The notes under the pieces: generated by a model | Database searches by the model: none | Seen by the model: the letters and a program-made list of their open reading frames with translations, nothing else | Told to the model about the DNA's origin: nothing | Program-made: the position numbers and the translations under genes | Shown: piece by piece, positions 18,590 through 27,264 of the stretch | Numbering within the stretch: the first letter of the stretch is position 1 | How the letters are laid out: each line of letters opens with the position of its first letter | Source of the DNA: an uncultured SAR86 cluster bacterium | GTDB lineage: Bacteria; Pseudomonadota; Gammaproteobacteria; Magnimaribacterales; Magnimaribacteraceae | Length of the DNA stretch: 64,000 bases | Direction: 5' to 3' | NCBI GenBank assembly: GCA_902628375.1 | Contig: CACOMS010000003.1 | Coordinates: forward strand, 1-64,000

Positions 18590-19780
18590 CTAAATTATTC
18601 TTTCTTCTCTTAGAGATTCTATCTCTTCTTTTTCATATCCAAGTTCTTTTAAAATTATATTTGTGTGCTCTCCTAGAGTAGGGGCCCTGAAAGATATTTT
18701 TCCAGGGTTTTTAGACATTTCAACAGGTGTCATGACTATGGGAGATGTTTCTTCTAAAAAAGGATAATCCATATCTACAAAAAGGTTCCTTGCCTTAATA
18801 TGTTCATTTTTTAGAGTATCTTTTGCTTTAAGTATTTCTCCAACAGGTATTCTTGCCTTATCTAATAGAGAAATTACTTCTTTCGTAGTTTTATTTTTAC
18901 ACCAATCAGCCATTTTCTTACTAATAAATTCCCCATTATTCCCTCTTTCTAAGTCATCTTTAAACCTTTCATCATTAATTAATTCAGGTTCTTGAATAAG
19001 GTTACACCATCTCTCGAATAGTGGTTGACCCACAGTTTGAACTAAAATCCATCCATCTTTAGTTTTAAATGTATCCGATGGTCCCGAAGTTTGTGCTCGG
19101 TTGCCAGAAGCTACTCTATTTACATTTAGCAAATCTTGCTCAATTAAAAGTCCATTGGTCATAGTTAATGCTGTAGCTAGTAAAGAAGTCTGAACTCTTT
19201 GTCCTTCACCAGATTTTTCTCTTTCCATTAAGGCTAATACAGTTCCGAATGCTGCCAATGAAGCAGAGCAAAAATCCACATAAGGTGCATAGGCTTTAGA
19301 AGGAAGATCAGGAGACCCCGTCATATCCATAGCACCTGACATTGCTTGAGCCACTCCATCAAAGCCAACTCTCTCAGCATAAGGACCTGACGTTCCAAAT
19401 GCTGTATTGGATGTAAGAATTATCTTTGGATTTATTTGTTTGATTGAATCATAGTCTAAACCCATAGATCTTAAAGTAGGTTCAGGTAGATTAGCGATAA
19501 CCACATCAGTATTTTTTAATAACTTCTTTACTATCTCTTTCCCTTTTTCTTTAGTTGGGTTTAAAGTCATCCCTTTCTTGTTTCTATTCATCTGTAAAAA
19601 CATTGACCCTTCTTGACTACTAGTTACAGGTGTTACAAATCTATCTTCGCTCCCATTAACTCTTTCAATTCTTATAACTTCAGCTCCAAAATCAGATAGT
19701 AATGCTCCACAAAAAGGGCCAGCTATATATCTTCCAAAATCTAGAACTCTTATTCCATTTAAGATTTGATCTTTAGACAT
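18590..19780 (-). CDS. CoA transferase, CaiB/BaiF family III
   Basis: A family III CoA transferase of 396 residues. Visible: N-terminal LDFGRYIAGPFCGALLSDFGAEVIRIE, FLQMNRNKKGMTLNP, and YDSIKQINPKIILTSNTAFG before the catalytic Asp region (GFDGVAQAMSGAMDMTG). These enzymes move CoA between carboxylic acids such as carnitine, bile acids or branched fatty acids; the substrate here is unknown. AGGAGAG precedes the ATG. It leads the two-gene unit with the acyl-CoA dehydrogenase and is divergent from the PaaI-type thioesterase over 89 bp. Confidence 0.88.
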   Translation of the reverse strand: MSKDQILNGIRVLDFGRYIAGPFCGALLSDFGAEVIRIERVNGSEDRFVTPVTSSQEGSMFLQMNRNKKGMTLNPTKEKGKEIVKKLLKNTDVVIANLPEPTLRSMGLDYDSIKQINPKIILTSNTAFGTSGPYAERVGFDGVAQAMSGAMDMTGSPDLPSKAYAPYVDFCSASLAAFGTVLALMEREKSGEGQRVQTSLLATALTMTNGLLIEQDLLNVNRVASGNRAQTSGPSDTFKTKDGWILVQTVGQPLFERWCNLIQEPELINDERFKDDLERGNNGEFISKKMADWCKNKTTKEVISLLDKARIPVGEILKAKDTLKNEHIKARNLFVDMDYPFLEETSPIVMTPVEMSKNPGKISFRAPTLGEHTNIILKELGYEKEEIESLREERII

Positions 19781-19833
19781 TTTCTCTCCTGTAGTCCATA
19801 AATAAAAAATTTAGAAAAAAAACGATTCATTCG

Positions 19834-19861
19834 TCTACACTGTTCTTTTGAAGATTATAAT
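19834..19861 (+). promoter_or_regulatory. promoter for the PaaI-type thioesterase (near-leaderless)
   Basis: TCTACA (4/6), a 16-bp spacer and a perfect TATAAT. The -10 ends 8 bp before the ATG at 19870, so the transcript would start within about 2 nt of the start codon. No Shine-Dalgarno is present. Confidence 0.45.
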
Positions 19862-19869
19862 AGAAACCT

Positions 19870-20277
19870 ATGAGTAAAGTAGAAATACCAGAAGGTTATA
19901 AAGAAATGACTATAGTGCAAAAGCACATAGAAACTTTAGGTCCAGGTTTTTACAAAAGAGAAGATGGTCAGACTTTTATGGCCTTTTACGCAAATGAGAA
20001 GAATAGCAATGCTTACGGATCAGCACATGGAGGGGCCCTTATGGCCTTGGCTGATTACACGATGTGTTCTTCTGCAATGCAAAACAGGCACAGCTTGGTA
20101 ACAACTGTTAGTTTCCATTCAGAGTTTCTTGCTCCAGCAGAGGTTGGCAGTCTTTTAATTGTAAGAGCTAACCCAACCAAGATCGGAAAATCTTTAGGCT
20201 TTGTTGAAGGAGACATTAAAGTAGAAGAAAAAGAAATAATTAATTTTGGAGGAGTGGTTAAAATAATTAAGTCATGA
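19870..20277 (+). CDS. PaaI-like hotdog thioesterase
   Basis: A 135-residue hotdog-fold acyl-CoA thioesterase of the PaaI/YdiI type. The signature SAHGGALMALADYTM carries the HGG-x-L-x-x-x-AD pattern with the catalytic acidic residue, and TTVSFHSEFLAPAEVG follows as the second strand. It hydrolyses aryl- or acyl-CoA esters in characterised relatives. It overlaps the saccharopine-dehydrogenase-like gene by 4 nt and lies opposite the CoA transferase/acyl-CoA dehydrogenase pair, a setting for acyl-CoA turnover. Confidence 0.85.
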   Translation: MSKVEIPEGYKEMTIVQKHIETLGPGFYKREDGQTFMAFYANEKNSNAYGSAHGGALMALADYTMCSSAMQNRHSLVTTVSFHSEFLAPAEVGSLLIVRANPTKIGKSLGFVEGDIKVEEKEIINFGGVVKIIKS

Positions 20278-21497
20278 AAAAGAAAGATTTAGATTTAGTA
20301 CTTTTTGGTGCTACTGGGTTCACAGGAACTTTATGTTTGAGATACCTAAAGAGTAGAACTTCAGGTTTGAGTTGGGCAACAGCAGGGAGAGATGCTGTAA
20401 AGTTGCAACAGCTTCAGTTTAAACACTCTGTCGCTATAGAGAAGATTTTAGCCGATTCAGAAGATGAGAAAGCTTTAGATGAAATAACAAGGAGAGCTAA
20501 GGTAGTTATATCCACAGCAGGGCCTTTCCATAAGTATAGTGATAAATTAGTTGGGTCTTGTGTAAAAAATTCCTGTCATTATGTAGATATAACCGGGGAG
20601 ACTTTTTGGGTAAGACAATTAATTGATAAGTATCATGAAGAGGCAGCCCAAAAAGGAATAAGAATAATTCCAATGTGTGGATATGATTCTTTGCCATCTG
20701 ATCTGGGAACATTCTTTGCAGTAAAAGAATTAGGATCACCTGTATCTAATGTAGAAGCTTTTCATACTGGAGATGGAGGTTTTTCAGGAGGAACAATAGA
20801 AACCATGTTCTCTATGGGAGAATTAAATCTAGGAGATCAACTTAGAGATACTTTTCTTCTTAATCCTGAAGGCTCAGTAACAGACCAACAAAGAAAAGAT
20901 TCAATTCCTATTAAAGGAGTAAAAAAGAAAGAAGAAATAGATTCTTGGATAGGCCCTTTTATTATGGCTATGGCTAATAATCTCGTTGTTAGAAGAAGCG
21001 CTGCCTTGATGGAGCAAAGACAAGAACCTTATGGAAAAGATTTTACTTACAATGAGTATTCTTTCTTTAAATCCCCAGTATATGGATTAATTTCAACTGT
21101 CATCATGGCAATTTCTGGTCTTGTTTTATTTACTAGGTTCGGAAAATTCTTTAGAAGATTTTTCCCAAAGCCAGGCGAGGGACCCAGTGAAGAAACAATG
21201 AAAAATGGTTTCTTTGAAGTTCTTTATAAGGTAGAAGCAGAAGATGGAAATCATAAAATATTTAGAATGCATGGGAAGGGAGACCCAGGATATAGGGTTA
21301 CTTCTAAGTTAGTTGCCGAAAGTGCTCTCACACTGCTCCACAATTCAGATGAACTTCCAGGCGGAGAGGGTTATGGAGGTGTACTCACCCCTGCAACTGG
21401 ACTAGGACAACCACTCATTGATAGATTAAAAAAAGTAGGTATCTATTTTGAAGGGCCTTTAGATGAAAATTTAAAGGTTCCTGAAGAATCTAGCTGA
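20274..21497 (+). CDS. saccharopine-dehydrogenase-like trans-acting enoyl reductase family protein
   Basis: A 407-residue oxidoreductase with an N-terminal Rossmann fold (LVLFGATGFTGTLCLRYL) and the family's GPFHKYSDKLV and YVDITGET segments, then CGYDSLPSDLGTF. This matches the saccharopine dehydrogenase-like proteins, related to mycobacterial trans-acting enoyl reductases. A hydrophobic segment around residues 277-293 may touch the membrane. True saccharopine dehydrogenase activity is unlikely given the lipid-type context. It overlaps the thioesterase by 4 nt and the phosphofructokinase gene tail to tail by 8 nt. Confidence 0.82.
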   Translation: MKKKDLDLVLFGATGFTGTLCLRYLKSRTSGLSWATAGRDAVKLQQLQFKHSVAIEKILADSEDEKALDEITRRAKVVISTAGPFHKYSDKLVGSCVKNSCHYVDITGETFWVRQLIDKYHEEAAQKGIRIIPMCGYDSLPSDLGTFFAVKELGSPVSNVEAFHTGDGGFSGGTIETMFSMGELNLGDQLRDTFLLNPEGSVTDQQRKDSIPIKGVKKKEEIDSWIGPFIMAMANNLVVRRSAALMEQRQEPYGKDFTYNEYSFFKSPVYGLISTVIMAISGLVLFTRFGKFFRRFFPKPGEGPSEETMKNGFFEVLYKVEAEDGNHKIFRMHGKGDPGYRVTSKLVAESALTLLHNSDELPGGEGYGGVLTPATGLGQPLIDRLKKVGIYFEGPLDENLKVPEESS

Positions 21498-22743
21498 ACT
21501 CCTTAAGTTTTTTCTTAACTAGTTTATTTTTTAAAATTGCTTTAACAGGTAGTCCATTTTTATAGGGCGTAAATGCTTCTCCTTCAATTAGCGGCTTAAG
21601 ATATTCTTTGCATTTGCCTGTTACGCCAAATCCGTCTTTTGATATATAACTTTTAGGTAGTTTTTTTTCAATATTCGCTACTTTAGATAAATTAATTTTA
21701 TCTATACTCCAAGAATATTTTTTTGTCTTATTTCTTTTAATGATAGGCATGACGGCATTCTCCCCAGCTAAACAAAGTTCGACTGCTGCTTTACCAACCC
21801 CATAAGCTTGTTCGAAATCTATTTTTGATGAAAGGTGTCTTGCTGATCTTTGTAGATAGTCAGGCACTGCCCAATGGCATTTATATCCAAGTTTATCTTG
21901 AATAATCTCAGATATTCTTGGTGCAACCCCTCCTAGTTGTTTATGCCCAAAAGCATCAACCCTTCCTGAATCTGAAAGGAAATTTCCTCTGATATCTCTT
22001 AAACCTTCTGAGACTACAATTACGCAATATCCATTATCTAATACGGTTCTTTTAACTTTATTAATAAACTTAGTTTTTGAAAGTCTTATTTCCGGAAGCA
22101 GAATAATATGAGGAGGGTCATTTTTTTCTACTGAAGCTAATGAAGAAGATGCTGCTATCCACCCAGCATGCCTTCCCATAACTTCCATGATAAAAACCTT
22201 TGTGGATGTATCAGCCATACTTTTCACATCTAAAGCTGTTTCTTGAGTTGAGGTGGCGATATACTTAGCAACTGAACCAAAGCCCGGGCAATTATCCGTA
22301 AAAGGCAGGTCATTATCTACAGTCTTTGGAATTCCAATACATTGCACTGGAAAACCAGATTTTTTGGTAAAACTGGCTATTTTATTTGTGGTATCTTGAG
22401 AATCTCCTCCTCCATTGTAGAGAAAGTATCCTATGTTATGAGATTTGAATACCTCTAGCAGTCTTGTGTATTGAGTTGGATCCTCCTTAGGATCTTTTAG
22501 TTTATATCTGCAAGAACCAAAAGCTCCTCCTGGGGTATATTTTAATAAGTTAATTTGAGTATCACTTTCAAGGCTAGTATCTACTAGTTCTTCTTTTAGA
22601 ATTCCTGAAATGCCATTCTTTCCTGCATAAACTTTACCTATTTCGTTTGAAGCTCTTGCAGTCTCAATTACTCCGGCCGCTGTAGTATTAATTACTGAAG
22701 TAACTCCACCTGATTGCGCGTAAAGTAAATTTCTTAATTTCAT
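21490..22743 (-). CDS. 6-phosphofructokinase, probably PPi-dependent
   Basis: A phosphofructokinase-family enzyme of 417 residues. The substrate loops are visible as YNGGGDSQDTTNKI, IPKTVDNDLPFTD and MEVMGRHAGWIA. The GGGDS loop has Asp where ATP-dependent enzymes have Gly (GGDGS), which is the mark of pyrophosphate-dependent PFKs, and the length fits that group. The enzyme would be reversible, working in glycolysis or gluconeogenesis. TATAAC lies 5 bp before the ATG on the minus strand, so a near-leaderless transcript is possible. It is divergent from mpl. Confidence 0.88.
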   Translation of the reverse strand: MKLRNLLYAQSGGVTSVINTTAAGVIETARASNEIGKVYAGKNGISGILKEELVDTSLESDTQINLLKYTPGGAFGSCRYKLKDPKEDPTQYTRLLEVFKSHNIGYFLYNGGGDSQDTTNKIASFTKKSGFPVQCIGIPKTVDNDLPFTDNCPGFGSVAKYIATSTQETALDVKSMADTSTKVFIMEVMGRHAGWIAASSSLASVEKNDPPHIILLPEIRLSKTKFINKVKRTVLDNGYCVIVVSEGLRDIRGNFLSDSGRVDAFGHKQLGGVAPRISEIIQDKLGYKCHWAVPDYLQRSARHLSSKIDFEQAYGVGKAAVELCLAGENAVMPIIKRNKTKKYSWSIDKINLSKVANIEKKLPKSYISKDGFGVTGKCKEYLKPLIEGEAFTPYKNGLPVKAILKNKLVKKKLKEFS

Positions 22744-22789
22744 TGAAAGTTATAGTCTTAAACTTTATCTAGTTTTGTTGTGTGGGGAG

Positions 22790-22795
22790 TATAAT
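22790..22795 (+). promoter_or_regulatory. -10 box directly before the mpl ATG (leaderless)
   Basis: A perfect TATAAT ends 7 bp before the ATG at 22803, so +1 would fall on or next to the start codon. It lies inside the 21-nt N-terminal extension predicted by the ORF track from GTG 22782, arguing against that upstream start. The -35 is poor. Confidence 0.45.
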
Positions 22796-22802
22796 CGATT
22801 TT

Positions 22803-24155
22803 ATGCCAAAACAAAGAATACATATCCTAGGAGTATGCGGTACGTTTATGGGTAGTTTGGCCTTATTAGCCAAAGAATTAGGCCATGATGTGTCTGGATG
22901 TGATGCTAATACCTATCCTCCTATGTCAGATCTGTTACAAAACCAAGGCATAGATTTAATCAATGGTTATGAATTAAAAGATCTACCTAAAGCAGATTGT
23001 TATGTAATTGGAAATGCTCTATCTAGAGGCAATCCTCTAGTAGAAGAAATATTAAGAAGAAACTATAACTTTATTTCTGGACCAGAATGGATCTTGCAAA
23101 ATATTCTGACTGAAAAGAAAGTGATTGCAGTATCTGGTACTCATGGCAAGACCACTACAACCTCTATGATAGCTTGGATTCTAGAAGACTTAGGTTTTAA
23201 ACCAGGTTACTTGATAGCAGGGAAACCAAAAAATTTTGATGCATCATCTTCTTTAGGTTCTGGTGATATTTTTGTTATCGAAGCTGATGAATATGACACA
23301 GCATTTTTTGATAAACGAGCAAAATTTATTCACTATAGGCCTGAAGTTCTAGTCATCAATAATTTAGAGTTTGATCATGCTGATATCTACAAAGATCTTG
23401 AACAAATTAAAGTCCAATTCCATCATTTAGTTCGTACCATGTCTTCAGACTCTACCGTTATCACCCCAATGAATGAAGAAGCAATAGATGAAGTCTTATC
23501 TATGGGTTTATGGAGTAATTTAATCCAATACGGATATGGCAATGATTCAAAGTACTCCTATAAAAATCTAAATGAAGATTTTTCAAAGCTACAGTTTTCT
23601 ATAAATGGAAGTGAAGGTAGTCTAGAGTGGGATCAATTCGGCGAATTCAATGCCATGAATGCTATGTCGGCTGTCATTTCGTTGGAACATTTTGGAATTA
23701 ATATTGCTGATTCAATTAATGCATTAAAGAGATTTAAAGGTGTAGCTAGAAGGCAGGAGGTCCTATTAGATACAGAAAATTTAGTGATCATAGATGATTT
23801 TGCACATCACCCAACTGCAATAAAACAAACTCTAGAAGGATTAAGGAATAGATACCCTAACAAGAAGATTATTTCATTAATTGAATTAAGATCAAATACT
23901 ATGAAGTCTGGATACCATGGAAAAAAACTAACTGACGCCACAAAACAAAGTAATTTAACTTACTGGTCTTGTGAAGATGAAGAAGTAGCTGAAGATTTAG
24001 TCCTGAATGGAGGCAATAACCATAAGAGAATACTTTCTACAGACTCTCTTCTTGAGCATTTACCAAAAGAAATGTCAGGAGATGATTTGATAGTGCTTAT
24101 GTCAAATGGAAGTTTTGATTCATTAAATCAAAGGATAATAAAGGAGCTGAAATGA
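22803..24155 (+). CDS. mpl: UDP-MurNAc:L-Ala-gamma-D-Glu-meso-DAP ligase (Mpl)
   Basis: Mpl reattaches recovered murein tripeptide to UDP-MurNAc in peptidoglycan recycling. Visible: N-terminal RIHILGVCGTFMGSLALLA, ATP-binding SGTHGKTTTTSMIAW, EADEYDTAFFDKR, NNLEFDHADIY and C-terminal DDFAHHPTAI. I chose ATG 22803 (MPKQRIHI) over GTG 22782 because it fits the family N-terminus and the TATAAT lies between them. The 450-residue length is normal. The gene ends 4 nt inside the M19 dipeptidase gene. Confidence 0.95.
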   Translation: MPKQRIHILGVCGTFMGSLALLAKELGHDVSGCDANTYPPMSDLLQNQGIDLINGYELKDLPKADCYVIGNALSRGNPLVEEILRRNYNFISGPEWILQNILTEKKVIAVSGTHGKTTTTSMIAWILEDLGFKPGYLIAGKPKNFDASSSLGSGDIFVIEADEYDTAFFDKRAKFIHYRPEVLVINNLEFDHADIYKDLEQIKVQFHHLVRTMSSDSTVITPMNEEAIDEVLSMGLWSNLIQYGYGNDSKYSYKNLNEDFSKLQFSINGSEGSLEWDQFGEFNAMNAMSAVISLEHFGINIADSINALKRFKGVARRQEVLLDTENLVIIDDFAHHPTAIKQTLEGLRNRYPNKKIISLIELRSNTMKSGYHGKKLTDATKQSNLTYWSCEDEEVAEDLVLNGGNNHKRILSTDSLLEHLPKEMSGDDLIVLMSNGSFDSLNQRIIKELK

Positions 24156-25279
24156 GGAAAATAATTAGTTTAATAATAATAAGTATGCTCATATCTTGCT
24201 CAGAAGAAATTGAGAAGATTTCATCAGAAGATTTAGCTAAAAAGTTAACAATCGTAGACATGCATATAGATACTCCATATAGGTTATGGAGACAAAATCT
24301 AATTGGTGATGAGATAGATGATATATCCAAAAGAACCCTCAAAGGGGATTTTGATTACCCTAGGGCTGTATCGGGCGGACTGAATGTTCCTTTCTTCTCA
24401 ATATACACACCAGCTTCTACTCAAATAGATTCAACTTCTCATGAAATGGCAGTATCTTTAATTAGCATGATAGAAGATATTGTTACCTTGCATTCAGATA
24501 AGTTTTTTATTGTTAAATCAACAAGCGATATTGAGTTACTTGATAGAGAAAGACTAGGGATAGCTTTTGGTATGGAAAATGGAGCTCCAATTGAAGGAGA
24601 TCTATCGAGAGTTCAGTTCTACCATGATAAAGGAATTAGATATATAACCTTAACTCACTCCAAATCTAACCACATAAGTGACTCTTCTTATGACGAGAAC
24701 CATCAATGGGAGGGTGGTTTGAGTAGTTTTGGTAAAGAGTTAATAAGAGAAATGAATAAGGTAGGAATAATGGTAGATATTTCTCATGTAAGCGATAAAG
24801 CTTTCTATGAGTCTATAGAAATAAGTGAAGTTCCAGTAATAGCAAGTCACTCATCATTAAGGCACTTCACTCCAGGTTTTGAACGTAATGTAAGTGATGA
24901 TATGTTAATAAAATTAGCCTCTAAAGGAGGAGTAATCAGTATAAATTTCGGTAGCTCTTTTCTAACTAAGAAAGCATTGGAATATAGAAGGAATAGAGAA
25001 GGTCCTTATCCTTTTGCCGATGTAACTGATGTTGTCGATCATATTGATAGGGTAGTTAATCTTGTTGGGATAGATCATGTAGGAATAGGTTCCGATTATG
25101 ATGGAGTAGGGGATACTTTGCCCAGTAATTTGAAAGATGTTTCAACTTTTCCTAATTTAATTTCAGAATTATTAACTAGAGGTTATACAGAAGAGGATAT
25201 AGAGAAAATCCTTTCAGGTAATATTATTAGAGTTTGGAAAGAAGTAGAGGATTTCGCTAATGGAAGAAAGCCTGTCTAG
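24152..25279 (+). CDS. membrane dipeptidase lipoprotein, peptidase family M19
   Basis: A renal-dipeptidase-type zinc peptidase of 375 residues. The His-x-Asp metal motif is seen in DMHIDTPYRLW near residue 33, followed by AFGMENGAPIEGD, LTHSKSNHISDSSY, DISHVSDKAFYE, ASHSSLR and IGSDYDG. A short signal sequence ends in a lipobox (LISC), so the mature protein is a lipoprotein, probably facing the periplasm. It may cleave dipeptides, including those with D residues from cell-wall turnover, which would fit coupling with mpl (4-nt overlap). Confidence 0.92.
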   Translation: MRKIISLIIISMLISCSEEIEKISSEDLAKKLTIVDMHIDTPYRLWRQNLIGDEIDDISKRTLKGDFDYPRAVSGGLNVPFFSIYTPASTQIDSTSHEMAVSLISMIEDIVTLHSDKFFIVKSTSDIELLDRERLGIAFGMENGAPIEGDLSRVQFYHDKGIRYITLTHSKSNHISDSSYDENHQWEGGLSSFGKELIREMNKVGIMVDISHVSDKAFYESIEISEVPVIASHSSLRHFTPGFERNVSDDMLIKLASKGGVISINFGSSFLTKKALEYRRNREGPYPFADVTDVVDHIDRVVNLVGIDHVGIGSDYDGVGDTLPSNLKDVSTFPNLISELLTRGYTEEDIEKILSGNIIRVWKEVEDFANGRKPV

Positions 25280-25853
25280 GGATTTACCTCTTTTTCCTCT
25301 TAACGTGAATGTCCTCCCAGGAGGTTATCTTCCTTTACAAATTTTCGAACCAAGATATTTGGATATGGTTAAGAAATCTATGAGCCAAGAGATAGGTTTT
25401 TGTGTTCATTTAATTAAGCCAACTAGAAAGAATGAAGAGGTTAGTTTCTATAAAAAAGGAACCTATGTAGAAATAGTGGACTTTAATCAACTTGAGAACG
25501 GTCTACTAGGAATAACTGTGCAAGGTAAATATAGAATTGAAGTTTTAGACGAGAATATTCAAGAAGATGGTCTTCGGATTGGAACTATATTTGAGTTAGG
25601 AGAAGAAGAAGAGTCTGTTAACTTGAAGCCTTCATACACCAATATATGGAACGTATTAGAAGATTTATCAAACCATCCTGAGATAAAGAAATTACATCTT
25701 GAAATTGATTTTAATAGTTCCTCGAATGTGGCTTATAACCTAGCTAGTTTACTCCCCTTAACTCCTCCAGAAAAACAAACCATTCTAGAAGCAGAAAAAA
25801 ACTCAGAAAAGTTAGATTTCTTGAATCAAGTTTTAAAAAAATTAGGCGGCTGA
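25260..25853 (+). CDS. LON substrate-binding domain protein
   Basis: A 197-residue protein with only the N-terminal Lon domain (LPLFPLNVNVLPGGYLPLQIFEPRY), and no AAA or protease part. Such stand-alone LON-domain proteins are widespread and their role is not settled. It overlaps the M19 dipeptidase gene by 20 nt, which suggests co-expression. It ends 7 nt before the carotenoid oxygenase gene on the other strand. Confidence 0.85.
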   Translation: MEESLSRDLPLFPLNVNVLPGGYLPLQIFEPRYLDMVKKSMSQEIGFCVHLIKPTRKNEEVSFYKKGTYVEIVDFNQLENGLLGITVQGKYRIEVLDENIQEDGLRIGTIFELGEEEESVNLKPSYTNIWNVLEDLSNHPEIKKLHLEIDFNSSSNVAYNLASLLPLTPPEKQTILEAEKNSEKLDFLNQVLKKLGG

Positions 25854-25860
25854 TTAAAAG

Positions 25861-27264
25861 TTATCCTTCTCGCCAGTTTCCATGAAATCCATAAGGAATT
25901 CTATGAGGCAATAAAGCTTTACCTATAGGCCCCTTTTCAACTTGCTGGGCATCTAAGATCATAAGTTCAGAAATATTTTCCCTTCCCTTATAGGCTAAGG
26001 CTATAAGGTATCCTTCTCCTTCTTCCGAATCTCTAGTTTTAGGTACAAATATAGGCTCTCCTACCGCATCATATTTTGATAAACCATAAACATTTTTCTT
26101 GCCTGTTTGATGGTCATAATGCGCTATGGCATTAAAGCTAATACCTTCTGGATGATCCTCTTCTTTTTTTGTGGCGAAGTAGCCATGTCTATAGTTGAGC
26201 ATGCTAAATCTTTCATCTAGCCTAGGAAACTCACCTATCTCATCATCAAGGTATTCTTTTTTGATAGTTCCTGAGTTCGAAGATAAATCTATTTCCCATT
26301 TATTTAATCTAGCTTCTGCTTTTTTAGGGTCTGGCGTTGACCCATCTACATGAGGAAAAAGTGGTGCTTCTTCAAACTGCATCATATGAGCGATTATTTT
26401 ATCTCCTTGAGTATAAGCATTCATTGGATGAAATACATAACATGGATCGCTCTCAATCCATTTAATATCATTTGCGGTTCCATCTCTAGGCATTATCCCT
26501 ATTTGACTATTTCTATTGGCATCCCATGCTATTGGTGGATTGCCTTTCATGGCTTCTCCAAAGTCAATTATTAAAGGAAAGATAGGAAAAATAACATGCT
26601 TATCAGTCACTATAAAGTCATGAATCATGCTTGAATAGGGTGTTTGGAATTCAAAGTAAGTTGTTAATTCACCTTTAGCATTGACCACAAAATAAGTAAT
26701 TTTATTTTCTCCAAATCCATAGCTAAAGCCAAAGAGCTCACCAGTTAAAGGATCTATTTTTGGGTGAGCAGTCATAGCAGACAATAGCTTTCCTTTATAG
26801 TTATAAGAGCCTAATGATTCAAGGCTGATTGGATCCAATTCAAAAGGAGGATGGCCTTCCTCTAAAGCTAATAATTTATCACCATGAAATACAATATTCG
26901 TATTCGCAGTTCCATCTTCTCCTTCTGGGTTCCATTCAGGATCAGTATCCATAGGATTTAGCAGATTAATTAAAGATCTACCTGCTGCTTTCTCTTGTTT
27001 CCATTTTGAAGTTTGAACCCAACGATTCTTGTAAGCTACCTTCCCATTTTCAAAATGGAAAGCATGTATCATGCCATCGCCACCAAACCAATGATAATTA
27101 CCACCCCTAGGTGGGAACTGAGGATCTGGCCCATTACGATAATAGCTACCAAATAAATCTTTAGGAATTTCACCTTCGACAATCAGATCATTTATGTCAG
27201 ATTCCATTCTTATAGGAGCATAGTTGCCCCTCAAATTTGGATGATCGGGATATTTTTCAGTCAT
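25861..27264 (-). CDS. carotenoid cleavage oxygenase (RPE65/lignostilbene dioxygenase family)
   Basis: A non-haem iron dioxygenase of 467 residues. All four iron-binding histidines can be placed: His167 (TAHPKID), His215 (MIHDFIV), His279 (VFHPMNA) and His461 (YGFHGNW), one per pair of propeller blades. The N-terminus has SYYRNGPDPQF and HWFGGDGMIHAF, typical for the family. There is no signal peptide, so it is cytoplasmic. Members cleave carotenoids, apocarotenals or stilbenes. In a rhodopsin-bearing marine bacterium it might supply retinal, but this is inference. The start overlaps the DedA gene by 8 nt. Confidence 0.92.
   Translation of the reverse strand: MTEKYPDHPNLRGNYAPIRMESDINDLIVEGEIPKDLFGSYYRNGPDPQFPPRGGNYHWFGGDGMIHAFHFENGKVAYKNRWVQTSKWKQEKAAGRSLINLLNPMDTDPEWNPEGEDGTANTNIVFHGDKLLALEEGHPPFELDPISLESLGSYNYKGKLLSAMTAHPKIDPLTGELFGFSYGFGENKITYFVVNAKGELTTYFEFQTPYSSMIHDFIVTDKHVIFPIFPLIIDFGEAMKGNPPIAWDANRNSQIGIMPRDGTANDIKWIESDPCYVFHPMNAYTQGDKIIAHMMQFEEAPLFPHVDGSTPDPKKAEARLNKWEIDLSSNSGTIKKEYLDDEIGEFPRLDERFSMLNYRHGYFATKKEEDHPEGISFNAIAHYDHQTGKKNVYGLSKYDAVGEPIFVPKTRDSEEGEGYLIALAYKGRENISELMILDAQQVEKGPIGKALLPHRIPYGFHGNWREG

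Noticed and set aside
22782-22802. GTG start of mpl at 22782 given by the ORF track
   Set aside because: The extension contains a perfect -10 box, and ATG 22803 gives the standard family N-terminus.
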